Notes: generated by a model not told the origin, from the letters alone. A stretch of 64,000 bases of DNA from Psychrobacter urativorans (GCF_904846675.1 NZ_CAJHBT010000005.1:62001-126000); one strand, 5' to 3'. Shown: positions 1 to 9,879, counted from the stretch's first letter. Numbers and translations are program-made.

Positions 1-950
1 TCGGGGTCGCGCATGGACAGATGCAAGAGCGCCAGCTTGAACAAATCATGCAGCAGTACTATCATAAAAAATTCAACGTGCTGATTTGTTCGACTATTAT
101 TGAAACCGGTATCGATGTTCCTAATGCCAATACTATTATCATTGAGCGTGCTGATAAATTTGGTCTTGCTCAATTGCATCAGCTGCGTGGCCGGGTAGGA
201 CGTAGCCATCATCAAGCCTACTGCTATTTGCTAGTATCGTCGCTCAAAGGTCTCAAAGGTGATGCGAAGCGCCGTCTACATGCCATTGAGCGTGCGAATA
301 CTTTGGGTGCTGGTTTTATGCTGGCAAGTGAAGATTTAGAGATTCGCGGTGCTGGTGAGTTACTTGGTAAACAGCAAAGTGGTAACATGCAAGCGATTGG
401 GTTTAGCTTATATATGGACATGCTAGAGCGCGCTACTAAGGCGATTAAAGCCGGAAAAGAGCCAGATTTGAATACGCCATTGTCGCTCACTAGTGAGATT
501 AATTTGCACAGCTCCGCACTAATTCCTGAAGAATATGTACATGATGTCCATCAGCGTTTATTGTTTTATAAGCGTATTGGTAAAGCGGATGATAAAGAAG
601 CGCTGATTGATATCCGTACCGAGATGATAGATCGCTTTGGTATATTGCCGGATCAAACCAAGCAGCTGTTTGCCGTTCATGGTCTACGTCTGCAAGCTGA
701 ACCATTGAAGATTAATAAAATTGATGCGAATACTAATAGCGTTACTTTGGAGTTTGCTCCTGACACGCCAGTTGATGCTTTGGCGATTATAAAATTGATT
801 CAATCGGATGGTCAGCGTTATCGTATGAATGGCGCCTCTGGTATTCGCTATAGCGATGCTGGTAAGCTTGAGACTGCGCAGCAACGAGTCACTGCGGTAC
901 AAGAGCTGTTGCGCTATTTTAGAGAGCACCTGATCGTAGAAGCTGCCTAG
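1..950 (+). CDS. mfd: Transcription-repair coupling factor Mfd, C-terminal part (5' end outside window)
   Basis: This is the 3' part of the gene. The reading frame is already open at base 3 and reads GVAHGQM, the segment that opens the second RecA-like motor domain in Mfd. Visible helicase motifs include STIIETGIDVPNANT and the QLRGRVGRS arginine-finger motif, followed by the RAIERA/GAGELLG region and the C-terminal regulatory TRCF domain. Mfd is a cytoplasmic ATP-dependent translocase that removes stalled RNA polymerase from lesions and recruits UvrA. About 315 residues of a protein usually near 1,150 are present. A strong hairpin terminator follows at 1062. The assignment is secure; nothing can be said about the N-terminal half. 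Confidence 0.96.
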   Translation, partial: GVAHGQMQERQLEQIMQQYYHKKFNVLICSTIIETGIDVPNANTIIIERADKFGLAQLHQLRGRVGRSHHQAYCYLLVSSLKGLKGDAKRRLHAIERANTLGAGFMLASEDLEIRGAGELLGKQQSGNMQAIGFSLYMDMLERATKAIKAGKEPDLNTPLSLTSEINLHSSALIPEEYVHDVHQRLLFYKRIGKADDKEALIDIRTEMIDRFGILPDQTKQLFAVHGLRLQAEPLKINKIDANTNSVTLEFAPDTPVDALAIIKLIQSDGQRYRMNGASGIRYSDAGKLETAQQRVTAVQELLRYFREHLIVEAA

Positions 951-1061
951 CTGGTAGAAACTGTATTGGTAGCTGGGCTGGCTAGGTAGTAAAAGCCATA
1001 TAACTACCTGTTATATAGCTCGAACGGCATTGCTATTACCCAGCTACCACCTAAAAGGAGA

Positions 1062-1117
1062 TGGCGCTATTTTATCCCTTGGATACCTGATAAAATAGCG
1101 CCAGCATCTATTTTTAT
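1062..1117 (+). terminator. Rho-independent terminator after mfd
   Basis: A perfect 15-bp inverted repeat (1062-1076 with 1089-1103, arms reading tggcgctattttatc and its complement) has a 12-nt loop and is followed by a T-rich stretch. It lies 110 bp after the mfd stop and before the HIT gene, so it probably ends the mfd transcript. Confidence 0.75.
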
Positions 1118-1168
1118 GCACTTATTATTTACTTTTATTGATATTTTATAACAAGAGAACCCGTCATT

Positions 1169-1600
1169 ATGTTCCAACTGCATCCTAAGCTTGCTGCCGA
1201 TAGTTTTTTGGTGGGCGATTTTCCATTATCGACGTGTCGTTTGATTAATGACTGTCAGTTTCCTTGGTTGATTTTAGTACCGCGCGTTTCTGGCGTTAAA
1301 GAGTTGTATGAGCTGTCTGAATCTGATCAAACCCAGTTTTTACGTGAGTCGAGCTGGCTATCAAACCAACTTGCTAAGACTTTTCAGGCTGAGAAGATGA
1401 ATGTCGCCGCTCTAGGCAATCAAGTGCCACAGCTGCATTTTCATCATATCGTGCGCTATCAAAACGATATACAGTGGCCAGATCCAGTGTGGGGCATCCC
1501 AGCCTTACCTTATACTCAAGAAGTATTGGCGCAAATGCAGCAAACATTAATGATGGCGCTACGTGGTCATCATCAAATGCCGTTTGATTGGCAAATGTAG
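1169..1600 (+). CDS. HIT-family (histidine triad) protein
   Basis: A 143-residue cytoplasmic protein matching the HIT fold. The N-terminal half contains the WLILVPRVSGVKEL strand, typical of the PWxxLVPR segment of HIT hydrolases. The C-terminal half has the histidine triad as QLHFHHIVRY, where the third triad His is followed by His rather than Val. HIT proteins hydrolyse nucleotide phosphoramidates or dinucleotides; the substrate here is not predictable. The gene stands alone between mfd and a pseudogene, with its own upstream spacer. The family call is strong and the enzymatic specificity unknown. Confidence 0.85.
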   Translation: MFQLHPKLAADSFLVGDFPLSTCRLINDCQFPWLILVPRVSGVKELYELSESDQTQFLRESSWLSNQLAKTFQAEKMNVAALGNQVPQLHFHHIVRYQNDIQWPDPVWGIPALPYTQEVLAQMQQTLMMALRGHHQMPFDWQM

Positions 1601-1985
1601 CCAAGCATCTGTCTGCAAAAAAGCGTAGCTAAGTAAGTATAATCTAAAGAAGTTAAGCGCTCAGCTATTTCAGTTCTCTAAATATATAACACCACTTAAC
1701 GCTATCATTACTGTGAATGAGCGATAAGTGGTGTGTTTCTGGTTATCAGTAACGTATGTTCTGAGGCGTCGCGCCAGTATAATAATTTCCGTTACCACAA
1801 TTTCTGAGTGCACACATATATCATCGATATTAACTGTTCTAAATATAAGTTAGTACAACTTTAAGAATAAGAACCCACCTAATCAACACCTGCTGGTAAA
1901 CCAATATCGAGCGACACTTAATTGCACCAATGTTCCTCATTTTTTCTTGTCTAAGCGGACACCTAGCATTCCTTTTTAAAATAAA
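1601..1985. other. Intergenic stretch without a gene
   Basis: AT-rich 385-bp spacer between the HIT gene and the decayed cyclase. No open frame of note, RNA gene or convincing terminator hairpin was seen. It presumably contains the old cyclase promoter. Confidence 0.4.
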
Positions 1986-3220
1986 TTGACAGCCTTAACT
2001 AGGTTAAAGAACGATGAAGTCGGTCGCTTCGATTATCCTGAAGCCTTTGTGCTCATCCTAACCGTAGGGTTGATTGGTCTACACTTTGAGTTCAGTCCTA
2101 CCTTCATGGCGCTACTGGTCATCGTCTGTTTGCCAAGCTTGATGATTCTAATTTATAATTATCGTTGGCAGCCAAGTTTCGGACATCAAACATTGTGGTC
2201 ATTTTACTGTCCATAGTGATTGGCCCCGTGCAGTTTTGTAGCGTAATATCGCTAAGTATAGCGCTATTAATGGGCGTTCGAATGATTGTCAGCGCCCCTG
2301 AAAATCGTATCAAGCTCATTATGATATCCGTCGTTACTATCGTGATGTTCTATTACGTCCGTGTTACTTTAAACGGTATGAAAATAGAGTGTAACGATGG
2401 GTTTTTAGTACCAACGGTATTACTGACAAGTGTTTTTACTATTCTATGGCAGTTCTGGTCTATGGCAGTTCTGGGACATCTATCGCAAATATATAAATGA
2501 TAATACAGCCGTGCAGCGAGCAATAGGGCGACTGAATATTATGGTGTCCGTTATCAATAAATTGACTCGCTTTGTGCCGCCACGAATTTGGCAACCGATG
2601 GTGAAGACCGGCAGTCCCGTCAATGTATTTAATAAACGGGCCAAGCTGACCATTATGTTCTCAGATATTGTGGGCTTCACAGAGCTGTCTGATCGCTAAT
2701 AAGCACGGCGGCGTACTTGATAAGTTTATTGGCGATGGTATGGTGTGCTTTTTTGGCGAACCTAACAGTCGCGGCATACGCCAAGATGCGCCTGACTGCG
2801 TAGCAACGGCGATTGGATTGATATGCGCCGCGAAATGCGTACGCTACGGCACAAGTGGCGACTGCTGAGTTTTGTATGTGCGTATCAGCATTACCACCGG
2901 CTATTGCCACGTCGGCAACTTCGGCAGCAATAATCGTCTTGGTTATACGCTTATTGGTAAAGAAGCTAATTTGGCTTGAAGCCGCTGCTGGCAAAGGAGA
3001 GATACTTATCAATCAGAGTACTTATGATTATATCTGTTATGATTATGAATGCGCGTATGCCGGTGCCTTTTCGCTAAAAGGCTTCGACAAAATTAATGCA
3101 TGGCAAGTGTTTGATTCTGATGCAAATAAGGGTCAACTATCTAGACGGGTTGACCATACTCTACCTGGCTTTAATCTACATTTAAACTTTAAAGATATGA
3201 AAAACTACTGTTATCCATAG
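1986..3220 (+). pseudogene. Class III adenylate/guanylate cyclase, multiply frameshifted
   Basis: Pieces of one membrane-anchored cyclase are spread over several frames. Hydrophobic N-terminal segments occur at 1986-2216 and 2165-2500. The linker and start of the catalytic domain follow at 2430-2699 (INKLTRFVPPRIWQP, then FSDIVGFTELSDR, the first metal-binding Asp). The second metal site is at 2690-2800 (GGVLDKFIGDGMVCFFGEP). The stretch VRISITTGYCHVGNFG then NNRLGYTLIGKEANLA can be read from about 2878, and the tail (GKGEILINQSTYDYI) sits at 2855-3220. About 20 residues between LSDR and the ANKHGG segment are missing. At least five lesions are needed to restore one frame, so no functional enzyme is expected. 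The intact family makes cAMP. The first usable start in the N-terminal piece is TTG at 1986. Confidence 0.9.
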
Positions 3221-3370
3221 ATTAAAAAGCGCTTGAATTTTATGCTTGAGCGTCGTGATAACCTCAAATGAGGAGCAGAATGATAATGGTAATAAACCGT
3301 AGTGAAGCGTATTAAATAATAATAAGCCAGAATAAGACTGGTCATCAAAAAGCAATCAATTAAAAATCAG

Positions 3371-3411
3371 CCACAAAAAAAGCCCGTCATAATAATGATG
3401 GGCTTTTCTAT
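3371..3411 (-). terminator. Terminator of the isc operon (probably bidirectional)
   Basis: The arms aaaagcccgtcat (3378-3390) and atgatgggctttt (3395-3407) form a 13-bp stem with one imperfect pair and a 4-nt loop. On the minus strand it is followed by a run of seven T, fitting the end of the fdx transcript. On the plus strand TTTT also follows, so it may also serve the old cyclase transcript. Confidence 0.85.
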
Positions 3412-3431
3412 ATCAGCTTAGTAATCAGTAC

Positions 3432-3770
3432 TTAATGGTTTTCTTTCGCATGGTTCAGGGTATATTTAGGTATCTCAATGGTTAAATCTTCATCTTCAAC
3501 TATAACTTGACACGATAGCCGTGAGTCAACCTCAAGCCCCCAAGCGCGATCTAGTAAATCCGCTTCGATATCGTCCATCTCATCTAAACCATTGAAGCCT
3601 TTGCGCACTACAACGTGACAGGTGGTACAGGCCTTTGACATCTCGCAGGCATGTTCAATTTTTATGCCTTTTTCCACTAGGGTCTTACATAAGTTGCTAC
3701 CAGCTTCTAGCTCAACTTCAGCGCCTTCTGGGCAAATTTCGTGATGGGGTAGTATCGTAATCTTTGGCAT
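3432..3770 (-). CDS. fdx: ISC-type [2Fe-2S] ferredoxin
   Basis: A 112-residue adrenodoxin-type ferredoxin that supplies electrons during Fe-S cluster assembly in the cytoplasm. Cluster ligands are C42, C48 and C51 (CEMSKACTTC) and C87 (RLSCQVI). I place the start at the ATG at 3770 (MPKITIL) because family members begin there; an upstream in-frame ATG at 3800 would add ten non-conserved residues. Neither start has a good Shine-Dalgarno sequence. It is the last gene of the isc operon, 95 bp after hscA and just before a terminator; no iscX follows. Confidence 0.95.
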   Translation of the reverse strand: MPKITILPHHEICPEGAEVELEAGSNLCKTLVEKGIKIEHACEMSKACTTCHVVVRKGFNGLDEMDDIEADLLDRAWGLEVDSRLSCQVIVEDEDLTIEIPKYTLNHAKENH

Positions 3771-3865
3771 GGTTAATTTATCCAGTGCTAATAAATTCAA
3801 AAAGTTTAATATCTAAATGATATAAGAGTTCTGTAATGCAACAGTGATGCTATTAGTTGTAGGGG

Positions 3866-5752
3866 CTACCAATCTTGAGCGCTAGTGCCTGCCATACTTG
3901 TTTTGACACTTTGATCCATAATGCGGGCGGCAAAGGTGTCACTAGAAGGCTTGAGCTTGGCTTGCTGAGCTTCAATCACCGTTAAGTCGTCAGAGTTTAG
4001 AGCGACTTGCATCTGTTGCATCTCTGTGGATAACACTTGCTGTTCATCTGAAGTCAATAAAATCGCAAAATCAGTGAGAGCCGACTGTAATGCCAGTAGC
4101 TCACGTTCAACCTCTACTTTGGTTTCAATTAAAGAGCGTGTGTTCTTGTCTTCTTCAGCATGCTGAAATCCTGCGACAAGCAATTGCTCTTTTTGTTCAT
4201 CGGATAAGCCATAAGCGGGTTTGATCTCAATTTGACTTTCAGTACCCGTCGTCGTCTCTTGCGCGCTGACGGTCAGTTGGCCATTGGCATCAATACTAAA
4301 GGTCACTTCAATACGGCCAAACCCAGCTTTCATAGGCGGAATACCATACAGCTCGAAGCGTCCTAGTGAGCGGCAGTTATCTACCGTCTCACGTTCGCCT
4401 TGTACTACATGGATAACCATACCAGTTTGACCGTCTTGGTAAGTGGTAAACACTTGGCGTTTTTTAACAGGAATAGGGGTGTTACGTGAAATGAGTACTT
4501 CGACCAGGCCGCCCATGGTCTCAAGTCCAAGGGACAGCGGTGTCACATCGAGCAACAATAAGTTGTTATCGCTATCGCCATTGACCAATTGATGTGCCGT
4601 TTGCGCCGCGCCTAACGCCACTACTTCATCTGGGTTTAGACGGCACAGAGGTTCCTTAGCAAAGAAATCCGTTACTACTTGCTGAACGGCTGGCATTCTT
4701 GTTGAGCCGCCAACTAAGATAACTTCGTCCAAATCTTGGGTACTTAAATTAGCGTCACGTAATACTTGCTCGCAGACACTAAGCGTTCGGCGGCTGACAG
4801 GATCAGTAATTTTAAGCAAATTTTCGCGGTTTAATATACCTTGGAAAGACTGCTCATTAACAACAATATCAATATCCACTTGCGCAGCATTTGTCAGGGC
4901 TTGTTTATAACTTTTGGCCTGCTGCGCTAATACTGATTTATCATGCGAGCTGACATGGGCAGGCGCAATATTAAGCTGTTTAATTAACCAATTAGTCAAT
5001 AAGCGGTCAATATCATCGCCGCCCAAAGCGCTGTTGCCGCCAGTCGCTAACACTTCAAACACACCATCTGTTAGCTTTAAGATAGACACATCAAAAGTAC
5101 CGCCGCCAAGATCATAAATAAGATAATAGCTTTGTTCTTGCTCGGCGCCTTCTTGGCTTGGTTTATCTAGACCATAGGCCACAGCAGCAGCGGTCGGCTC
5201 ATTAAGTAAGCGTAATACAGTGATACCAGCGGCTTGGGCAGCGTCTTTGGTGGCTTGACGCTGGGCTTCATCAAAGTAAGCAGGGACGGTAATCACCGCG
5301 CCTTCAATACTGTCTTCAGGCAATGCACCTACTGCACGCTGCTTAAGTGCTGCCAGAATACGCGCTGACACCTCAACGGGTGATACTTCACCTTGAGCAG
5401 TGACAAACGCGGGCATAGCATCAGCGTCACCACTTAACTCATAAGGATGAGAGAATTTAATATCACTTTGGCTGCGACCCATAAAGCGTTTAGCAGAAAT
5501 AATAGTGTTTTTTGGATCATCAGGCAGATGAGCTAAAGCCTCATAGCCGACAAGCGGGGCACCTGAGCTAGGATAATAGACTACTGAGGGTAGTAAGGTA
5601 TTCGTATTTGAATCTGCCTCTAAGACTTGCGATTTGCCCGACCGTACTACCGCTACCAATGAGCGAGTCGTACCGAGATCGATACCAATACCGAAATGAT
5701 GCTGGTGGGGCTGGGCACTTTGATTGGGTTCAGCAATTTGCAATAAAGACAT
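3866..5752 (-). CDS. hscA: Fe-S assembly Hsp70 chaperone HscA
   Basis: A 628-residue specialised DnaK-type ATPase that, with HscB, helps release the cluster from IscU. The nucleotide-binding domain shows GIDLGTTRSLVAVV, LNEPTAAAVAYGLD, YDLGGGTFDVSIL and VGGSTRMPAVQ. The substrate-binding domain begins near DVTPLSLGLETMGG. Length fits HscA (about 616-620), not DnaK (about 640, with a charged tail). The start is set at 5752 (MSLLQIAEP); the upstream in-frame ATG at 5833 would add a 27-residue hydrophobic stretch not found in the family. It lies between hscB and fdx in the isc operon. Confidence 0.96.
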   Translation of the reverse strand: MSLLQIAEPNQSAQPHQHHFGIGIDLGTTRSLVAVVRSGKSQVLEADSNTNTLLPSVVYYPSSGAPLVGYEALAHLPDDPKNTIISAKRFMGRSQSDIKFSHPYELSGDADAMPAFVTAQGEVSPVEVSARILAALKQRAVGALPEDSIEGAVITVPAYFDEAQRQATKDAAQAAGITVLRLLNEPTAAAVAYGLDKPSQEGAEQEQSYYLIYDLGGGTFDVSILKLTDGVFEVLATGGNSALGGDDIDRLLTNWLIKQLNIAPAHVSSHDKSVLAQQAKSYKQALTNAAQVDIDIVVNEQSFQGILNRENLLKITDPVSRRTLSVCEQVLRDANLSTQDLDEVILVGGSTRMPAVQQVVTDFFAKEPLCRLNPDEVVALGAAQTAHQLVNGDSDNNLLLLDVTPLSLGLETMGGLVEVLISRNTPIPVKKRQVFTTYQDGQTGMVIHVVQGERETVDNCRSLGRFELYGIPPMKAGFGRIEVTFSIDANGQLTVSAQETTTGTESQIEIKPAYGLSDEQKEQLLVAGFQHAEEDKNTRSLIETKVEVERELLALQSALTDFAILLTSDEQQVLSTEMQQMQVALNSDDLTVIEAQQAKLKPSSDTFAARIMDQSVKTSMAGTSAQDW

Positions 5753-6022
5753 AGGACAACTCAGATATAAAATGAATAAGAAGTATTTAGCAAAATCGAT
5801 GGACGCATAAATATTAATAAAGCCAATAGCCATTGAGCTATATATAATTTACTCGTACCCTAAGCTATCGCTTATTAATATAAAATAATAAGTTTATGGC
5901 GATATGAGGAACTATACTTATCTGCGTCTACAGCGGTTGATTATACGGTATTGTGGCTATTATTTTAACCATCATTATTAGTTCAACTATTAGTACTGGC
6001 TTAACTTAATGCTTAACCGGTA

Positions 6023-6616
6023 TTAGACATATAAATCATCATCGTCAGACTGCTCAATGTTTGCAACATCATCAAGTCCCGTCGTAATATCGGCATCGAG
6101 TTTTACTAAGAATTTTAGCTTTTGGGTAGCATCAATAGCAGTTTGCCACTCTTTATTTTGATAGGCGGTTGTAAAGCGTGTAGATTGAGCATTTAGACGT
6201 TCCACAATCTTTGGATGCAGCTGCTGTAGGGTAGGACGATCTTTATCCTCAATAGCTTCATCCAGGTCAATGCGCATTTGCATGGCATCTTCTAAAAAGT
6301 CGAGGTCAGCGATAGACTGCTCAACATCCTGTGCTTGGCCTGCCATATCGAGTAGGTAGCTTGCACGGCTATCGGGAGCGCTTAAAGTCTGGTAACCCTG
6401 ATTAATAAGGGCAGATGCTTGTTCTGAATGCTGTTGTGCTTTAGCGGTATCAGTAAGGTTTTTTGCGACATTGTCAGGATGATAGCGTTTTTGCAAGACC
6501 CGCAGACGTTGATCGAGACTGTCTTGCAGTAGCTCAAATTGTACAGGCTGCTCAAACAAAGTAAAGAAATTGTCAAACTGCGCCTCTGTGGTGCTATCTA
6601 TCATATTATCTGTCAT
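6023..6616 (-). CDS. hscB: Fe-S assembly J-protein co-chaperone HscB
   Basis: A 197-residue J-domain protein. The N-terminal J domain carries the HPD tripeptide (RYHPDNVA) that stimulates HscA ATPase. The C-terminal helical half (MQMRIDLDEAIED onward) matches the three-helix IscU-binding domain. An extra acidic tail (NIEQSDDDDLYV) makes it slightly longer than the usual ~171 residues. AAGG lies about 9 nt before the ATG at 6616. It precedes hscA by 270 bp, a rather wide gap for genes that act as a pair. Confidence 0.94.
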   Translation of the reverse strand: MTDNMIDSTTEAQFDNFFTLFEQPVQFELLQDSLDQRLRVLQKRYHPDNVAKNLTDTAKAQQHSEQASALINQGYQTLSAPDSRASYLLDMAGQAQDVEQSIADLDFLEDAMQMRIDLDEAIEDKDRPTLQQLHPKIVERLNAQSTRFTTAYQNKEWQTAIDATQKLKFLVKLDADITTGLDDVANIEQSDDDDLYV

Positions 6617-6820
6617 AGCATACGCCTTACATTCTGGTTTTTATTTTTATTAATGACTTTGGGGTGTTGATTGACAAGCCAACGTTAGCAGTGAGCTACG
6701 AGTGCAATCAGTTATAGGTAGCCTTTATTTATAGCACTATCACTTATGGTGCTTTTAATCATAGTGCTTTCGCCTATGTTATTTTCACTTACAGCGTAAA
6801 TATCTATGATCCATAGAAAG

Positions 6821-7141
6821 CTATACTGTAAAAGATTCGCCGCAACCACATTCGCCTTTTTGGTTCGGGTTGGTAAACTTAAAGCCTTCGTTTAAGCCTT
6901 CTTTTTCGTAATCCATTAGTAAGCCATCTAAATAAACCAAGCTCTTAGGATCTATAAAGATACTCACATCACGACTATCGTAGCGGGTATCATTTTCATC
7001 AGGAACATCAACAAACTCTAAGACATAAGCTAAGCCTGAACAGCCTGCTGTACGTATACCTACACGAATTCCTGCACCTGTGCCGCGATTGTCCAAAAAG
7101 TCTCGGACATGCTGAGCGGCGCGTTCTGTCATTTCAATCAT
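6821..7141 (-). CDS. iscA: A-type Fe-S carrier protein IscA
   Basis: A 106-residue IscA/HesB-like protein. The three conserved cysteines are visible: C34 in TAGCSGLAY, and C98 and C100 in the C-terminal ECGCGESF motif. It carries or delivers iron or Fe-S clusters to target enzymes. AGGAG sits 6 nt before the ATG at 7141. It lies between iscU (175-bp gap with two hairpins) and hscB (204-bp gap), in the normal isc order. Confidence 0.96.
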   Translation of the reverse strand: MIEMTERAAQHVRDFLDNRGTGAGIRVGIRTAGCSGLAYVLEFVDVPDENDTRYDSRDVSIFIDPKSLVYLDGLLMDYEKEGLNEGFKFTNPNQKGECGCGESFTV

Positions 7142-7211
7142 GCCAACTCCTATTGATTGTTAATAATACGACAACTAATAATAAGACGGTTAATAAAAAC
7201 TGGAAAATAAA

Positions 7212-7304
7212 AGGTGACAATTACATAAGCGTTATTGTCACCTCCTTAGTGCTAAATAGTATTAACCGTTTTTAACACCAGGTATTGTTTAAAAAACAAC
7301 ACCT
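7212..7304 (-). repeat. Two consecutive hairpins in the iscU-iscA spacer
   Basis: Hairpin 1 pairs aggtgacaat (7212-7221) with attgtcacct (7234-7243), a perfect 10-bp stem. Hairpin 2 pairs aggtattgttt (7280-7290) with aaacaacacct (7294-7304), with one mismatch and a 3-nt loop. Both are in the transcribed spacer of the isc operon. Neither is followed by a long T-run on the minus strand, so they may act in mRNA processing or stability more than as full terminators. Function is not established. Confidence 0.45.
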
Positions 7305-7316
7305 ATGTCAAGCAAC

Positions 7317-7730
7317 TTAACTGGTTGCCACTTCTGCTTCTGCCGTTGCATTGGTGGTCTTGCCACGATAGTCGCTAATCGCTGCTTTGATAGCGTCTTC
7401 TGCCAATACTGAGCAATGCACTTTTACTGGTGGTAGCGCGAGCTCTTTTGCGATATCGTTGTTTTTGATTTCGCCAGCTTGATCCAAGCTTTTGCCTTTG
7501 AGCCACTCAGTTACTAGTGAGCTTGAAGCAATTGCTGAACCGCAACCGTAAGTTTTAAAGCGCGCATCTTCAATGATACCATTATCATCGACTTGGATTT
7601 GTAGGCGCATCACATCGCCACAGGCTGGGGCACCGACCATACCGGTACCAATATTTTTGGCGTTTTTATCAAGGTTGCCAACGTTACGTGGGTTTTCGTA
7701 ATGATCAATAACTTGGTCACTATAGGCCAT
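7317..7730 (-). CDS. iscU: Fe-S cluster scaffold protein IscU
   Basis: A 137-residue scaffold on which [2Fe-2S] clusters are built from IscS-derived sulfur. Ligand cysteines are C37 (GAPACGDV), C63 (TYGCGSAI) and C106 (VHCSVLAED). The HscA-recognition motif LPPVKVHC is complete. The ATG at 7730 (MAYSDQVI) is chosen because AGGAG lies just upstream and the family starts there; an in-frame upstream ATG would add ten residues. The C-terminus has a short Ala/Thr/Glu-rich extension beyond the usual ~128 residues. Confidence 0.97.
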   Translation of the reverse strand: MAYSDQVIDHYENPRNVGNLDKNAKNIGTGMVGAPACGDVMRLQIQVDDNGIIEDARFKTYGCGSAIASSSLVTEWLKGKSLDQAGEIKNNDIAKELALPPVKVHCSVLAEDAIKAAISDYRGKTTNATAEAEVATS

Positions 7731-7925
7731 GAGTCTTCTCCTAGTTAGGATGATGAGCACTTGTGTCTATACTCATCGATAATTGAGGTCAGACACTTAA
7801 ATTATAATTGTCTGATTGGTACTTTGATTAATAATATAATCGTTATATTTTATTTTGAGCTGTTGTGTTTCAAAACTGAGTCTTTAACACAATAGTCTTT
7901 TAGCCTGAATTCTAGCACCTAAAAT

Positions 7926-9152
7926 TTAGTGCTCCGCCCACTCTACTGAATCTAAATCAACGCCTTCTTGATACATATCCCAAAGTGGCGATAGGGCACG
8001 TAATTTGTCAACGGCTTCATGCATCTGTTTAATAACCGTATCGATATCTTCTTCGGTAGTATAACGACCGAAGCTGAAGCGAATCGAGCTGTGTGCCAAT
8101 TCATCTGGGCGACCAATAGCGCGTAGCACGTATGATGGCTCAAGTGTGGCGGAAGTACAGGCTGAACCTGATGATACTGCCAAGTCTTTTAGCGACATCA
8201 TGAGTGATTCGCCTTCGACGAAGTTGAAGCTGATGTTCACGATATTAGGAACACTGTGCTCAAGATCACCGTTTAGGTAAATCTCTTCGATATCTTGCAG
8301 ACCGTCCCATAGCTTTTGGCGTAATTCTGCTGCGTGAGCATGGTCCTGTTCATAACGCTCATTGGCTAAGCTAAATGCAGCACCAATTCCAACAATTTGA
8401 TGCGTTGGTAATGTACCTGAACGCATACCACGCTCATGACCGCCGCCATGTTGCTCTGCTTTTAGACGAATACGAGGCTTACGACGTACGAATAATGCGC
8501 CGATACCTTTAGGACCATAGGCTTTGTGACCCGAAAAGCTCATTAAGTCAACTTTAGTGTTTTCGACATCAAGACGAACTTTACCAACTGCTTGTGCGGC
8601 ATCGACATGGAATACAACACCGGCGGCGCGAGTAATCTCACCAATAGCAGCGATATCTGTCAAGGTGCCAAGCTCGTTGTTGACTACCATTAGGGATACT
8701 AGAATAGTATCTTCACGTAATGCGTCTTTAACTTGTTCAGGTAAGATCAGTCCAGTACTGGCTTGGGGCTGAAGGTATGTAATCTCAAAGCCTTCTTGCT
8801 CAAGCTCGCGGCAGGTATCAAGTACAGCTTTATGTTCAATTTGACTGGTGATGATATGTTTGCCACGAGTCTGATAAAAATGCGCTGCACCTTTAATAGC
8901 TAAGTTATCAGATTCTGTCGCACCAGAGGTAAAGACAATCTCGCGGGGGTCGGCATTAATTACGTCAGCGACTTGTTGACGTGCGGTTTCAACCGCTTCT
9001 TCAGCCTGCCAGCCATAGCCATGTGAGCGTGATGCTGGGTTACCAAAGACGCCATCTACAGTCAAATATTCGCTCATCTTGGCGGCGACTGACTTGGCAA
9101 CTGGCGTAGTGGCGGCATAATCTAAGTATATAAGGTTGTTATGTTGGCTCAT
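7926..9152 (-). CDS. iscS: Cysteine desulfurase IscS
   Basis: A 408-residue PLP-dependent enzyme that converts cysteine to alanine and passes persulfide sulfur to IscU and to tRNA thiolation partners. The PLP lysine is K210 in [12 protein letters not shown], and the catalytic cysteine is C332 in [17 protein letters not shown], the long loop of group I enzymes. The C-terminal IscU-docking tail (SVEWAEH) is present. The start overlaps the iscR stop by 4 bp (ATGA), so the two are probably translationally coupled. Confidence 0.97.
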   Translation of the reverse strand: MSQHNNLIYLDYAATTPVAKSVAAKMSEYLTVDGVFGNPASRSHGYGWQAEEAVETARQQVADVINADPREIVFTSGATESDNLAIKGAAHFYQTRGKHIITSQIEHKAVLDTCRELEQEGFEITYLQPQASTGLILPEQVKDALREDTILVSLMVVNNELGTLTDIAAIGEITRAAGVVFHVDAAQAVGKVRLDVENTKVDLMSFSGHKAYGPKGIGALFVRRKPRIRLKAEQHGGGHERGMRSGTLPTHQIVGIGAAFSLANERYEQDHAHAAELRQKLWDGLQDIEEIYLNGDLEHSVPNIVNISFNFVEGESLMMSLKDLAVSSGSACTSATLEPSYVLRAIGRPDELAHSSIRFSFGRYTTEEDIDTVIKQMHEAVDKLRALSPLWDMYQEGVDLDSVEWAEH

Positions 9153-9646
9153 GCTGGGTTTGCCTCGCTGGTCGATAGAGTAATAGTATTAATGTCTTTT
9201 ATGGAAGAGGCGTGCTGGCGTTCGGATATAAACTGCACGTTTTCCATCTCTAGTAATTGTGCTAATGTTATGTTTTTCAAGTACTGTTCGATATGATTAG
9301 ACAGCGCACACCATAAATCGTGGGTTAAGCACATCGCACCGCCTTGGCAGTCTCCACGTCCTTCGCACTGCATGGCGTTGACTGACTCGTCGACGGCTGA
9401 GATGATACTCATCACATCAATATCATTTAAGGGCTTGGCTAAATAATAACCGCCTGTTGCACCGCGAATACTGCTTACTAAACCACTTTTGCGTAGTTTA
9501 GAGAATAATTGCTCAAGGTAAGAGATTGAAATAGACTGCCGCTTGGCAATATCAGATAGGGGTACGGCACCATCTTGTTGGCTGGTTTGCAATGCCAAAT
9601 CTAGTAATGCAGTAACTGCATATCTGCCTCGGGTGGTCAAACGCAT
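9149..9646 (-). CDS. iscR: Fe-S-sensing transcriptional regulator IscR
   Basis: A 165-residue Rrf2-family winged-helix regulator. The N-terminal DNA-binding domain ([18 protein letters not shown]) is followed by the [2Fe-2S] site C94, C100, C106 and H109, spaced C-x5-C-x5-C-x2-H as in E. coli IscR. GGAG lies 8 nt before the ATG. As first gene of the operon it most likely represses its own promoter through the type 1 site at 9855-9879 when it holds a cluster, giving negative feedback on Fe-S synthesis. Confidence 0.97.
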   Translation of the reverse strand: MRLTTRGRYAVTALLDLALQTSQQDGAVPLSDIAKRQSISISYLEQLFSKLRKSGLVSSIRGATGGYYLAKPLNDIDVMSIISAVDESVNAMQCEGRGDCQGGAMCLTHDLWCALSNHIEQYLKNITLAQLLEMENVQFISERQHASSIKDINTITLSTSEANPA

Positions 9647-9845
9647 ATAATGTCTCCAAACTTGTCGGTTATAAGCCTAATTCAATAGCGAGCTTAGGTT
9701 GAGGTATTCTATGGAACTTATAATCTTTAAGGAAATTATGATAAGGAACTCATCCTATGAAAATTATAAATTGATACGCCACTAAGACAATCTTCATCGC
9801 TATTAAAGATCAGATGATTAACCCGATGTGTGCTGCGATAGAGTC

Positions 9846-9879
9846 ATTATACTCAATCCTGACTAATTTAGTCAAGATT
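9846..9879 (-). promoter_or_regulatory. isc operon promoter with overlapping type 1 IscR site
   Basis: On the minus strand the -35 is TTGACT (9870-9875) and the -10 is TATAAT (9846-9851), separated by 18 bp. The 25-bp segment 9855-9879 matches the E. coli type 1 IscR consensus at about 21 positions by eye, including the GACT and AGTC cores with an AT-rich centre, and it covers the -35 and spacer. Bound IscR would block polymerase. The expected transcript has a leader of roughly 190 nt before iscR. No other gene or obvious RNA was seen in 9647-10104. Confidence 0.8.

Noticed and set aside
1986..3220. Several separate small genes
   Set aside because: The pieces are collinear parts of one class III cyclase in different frames, with no own ribosome binding sites.
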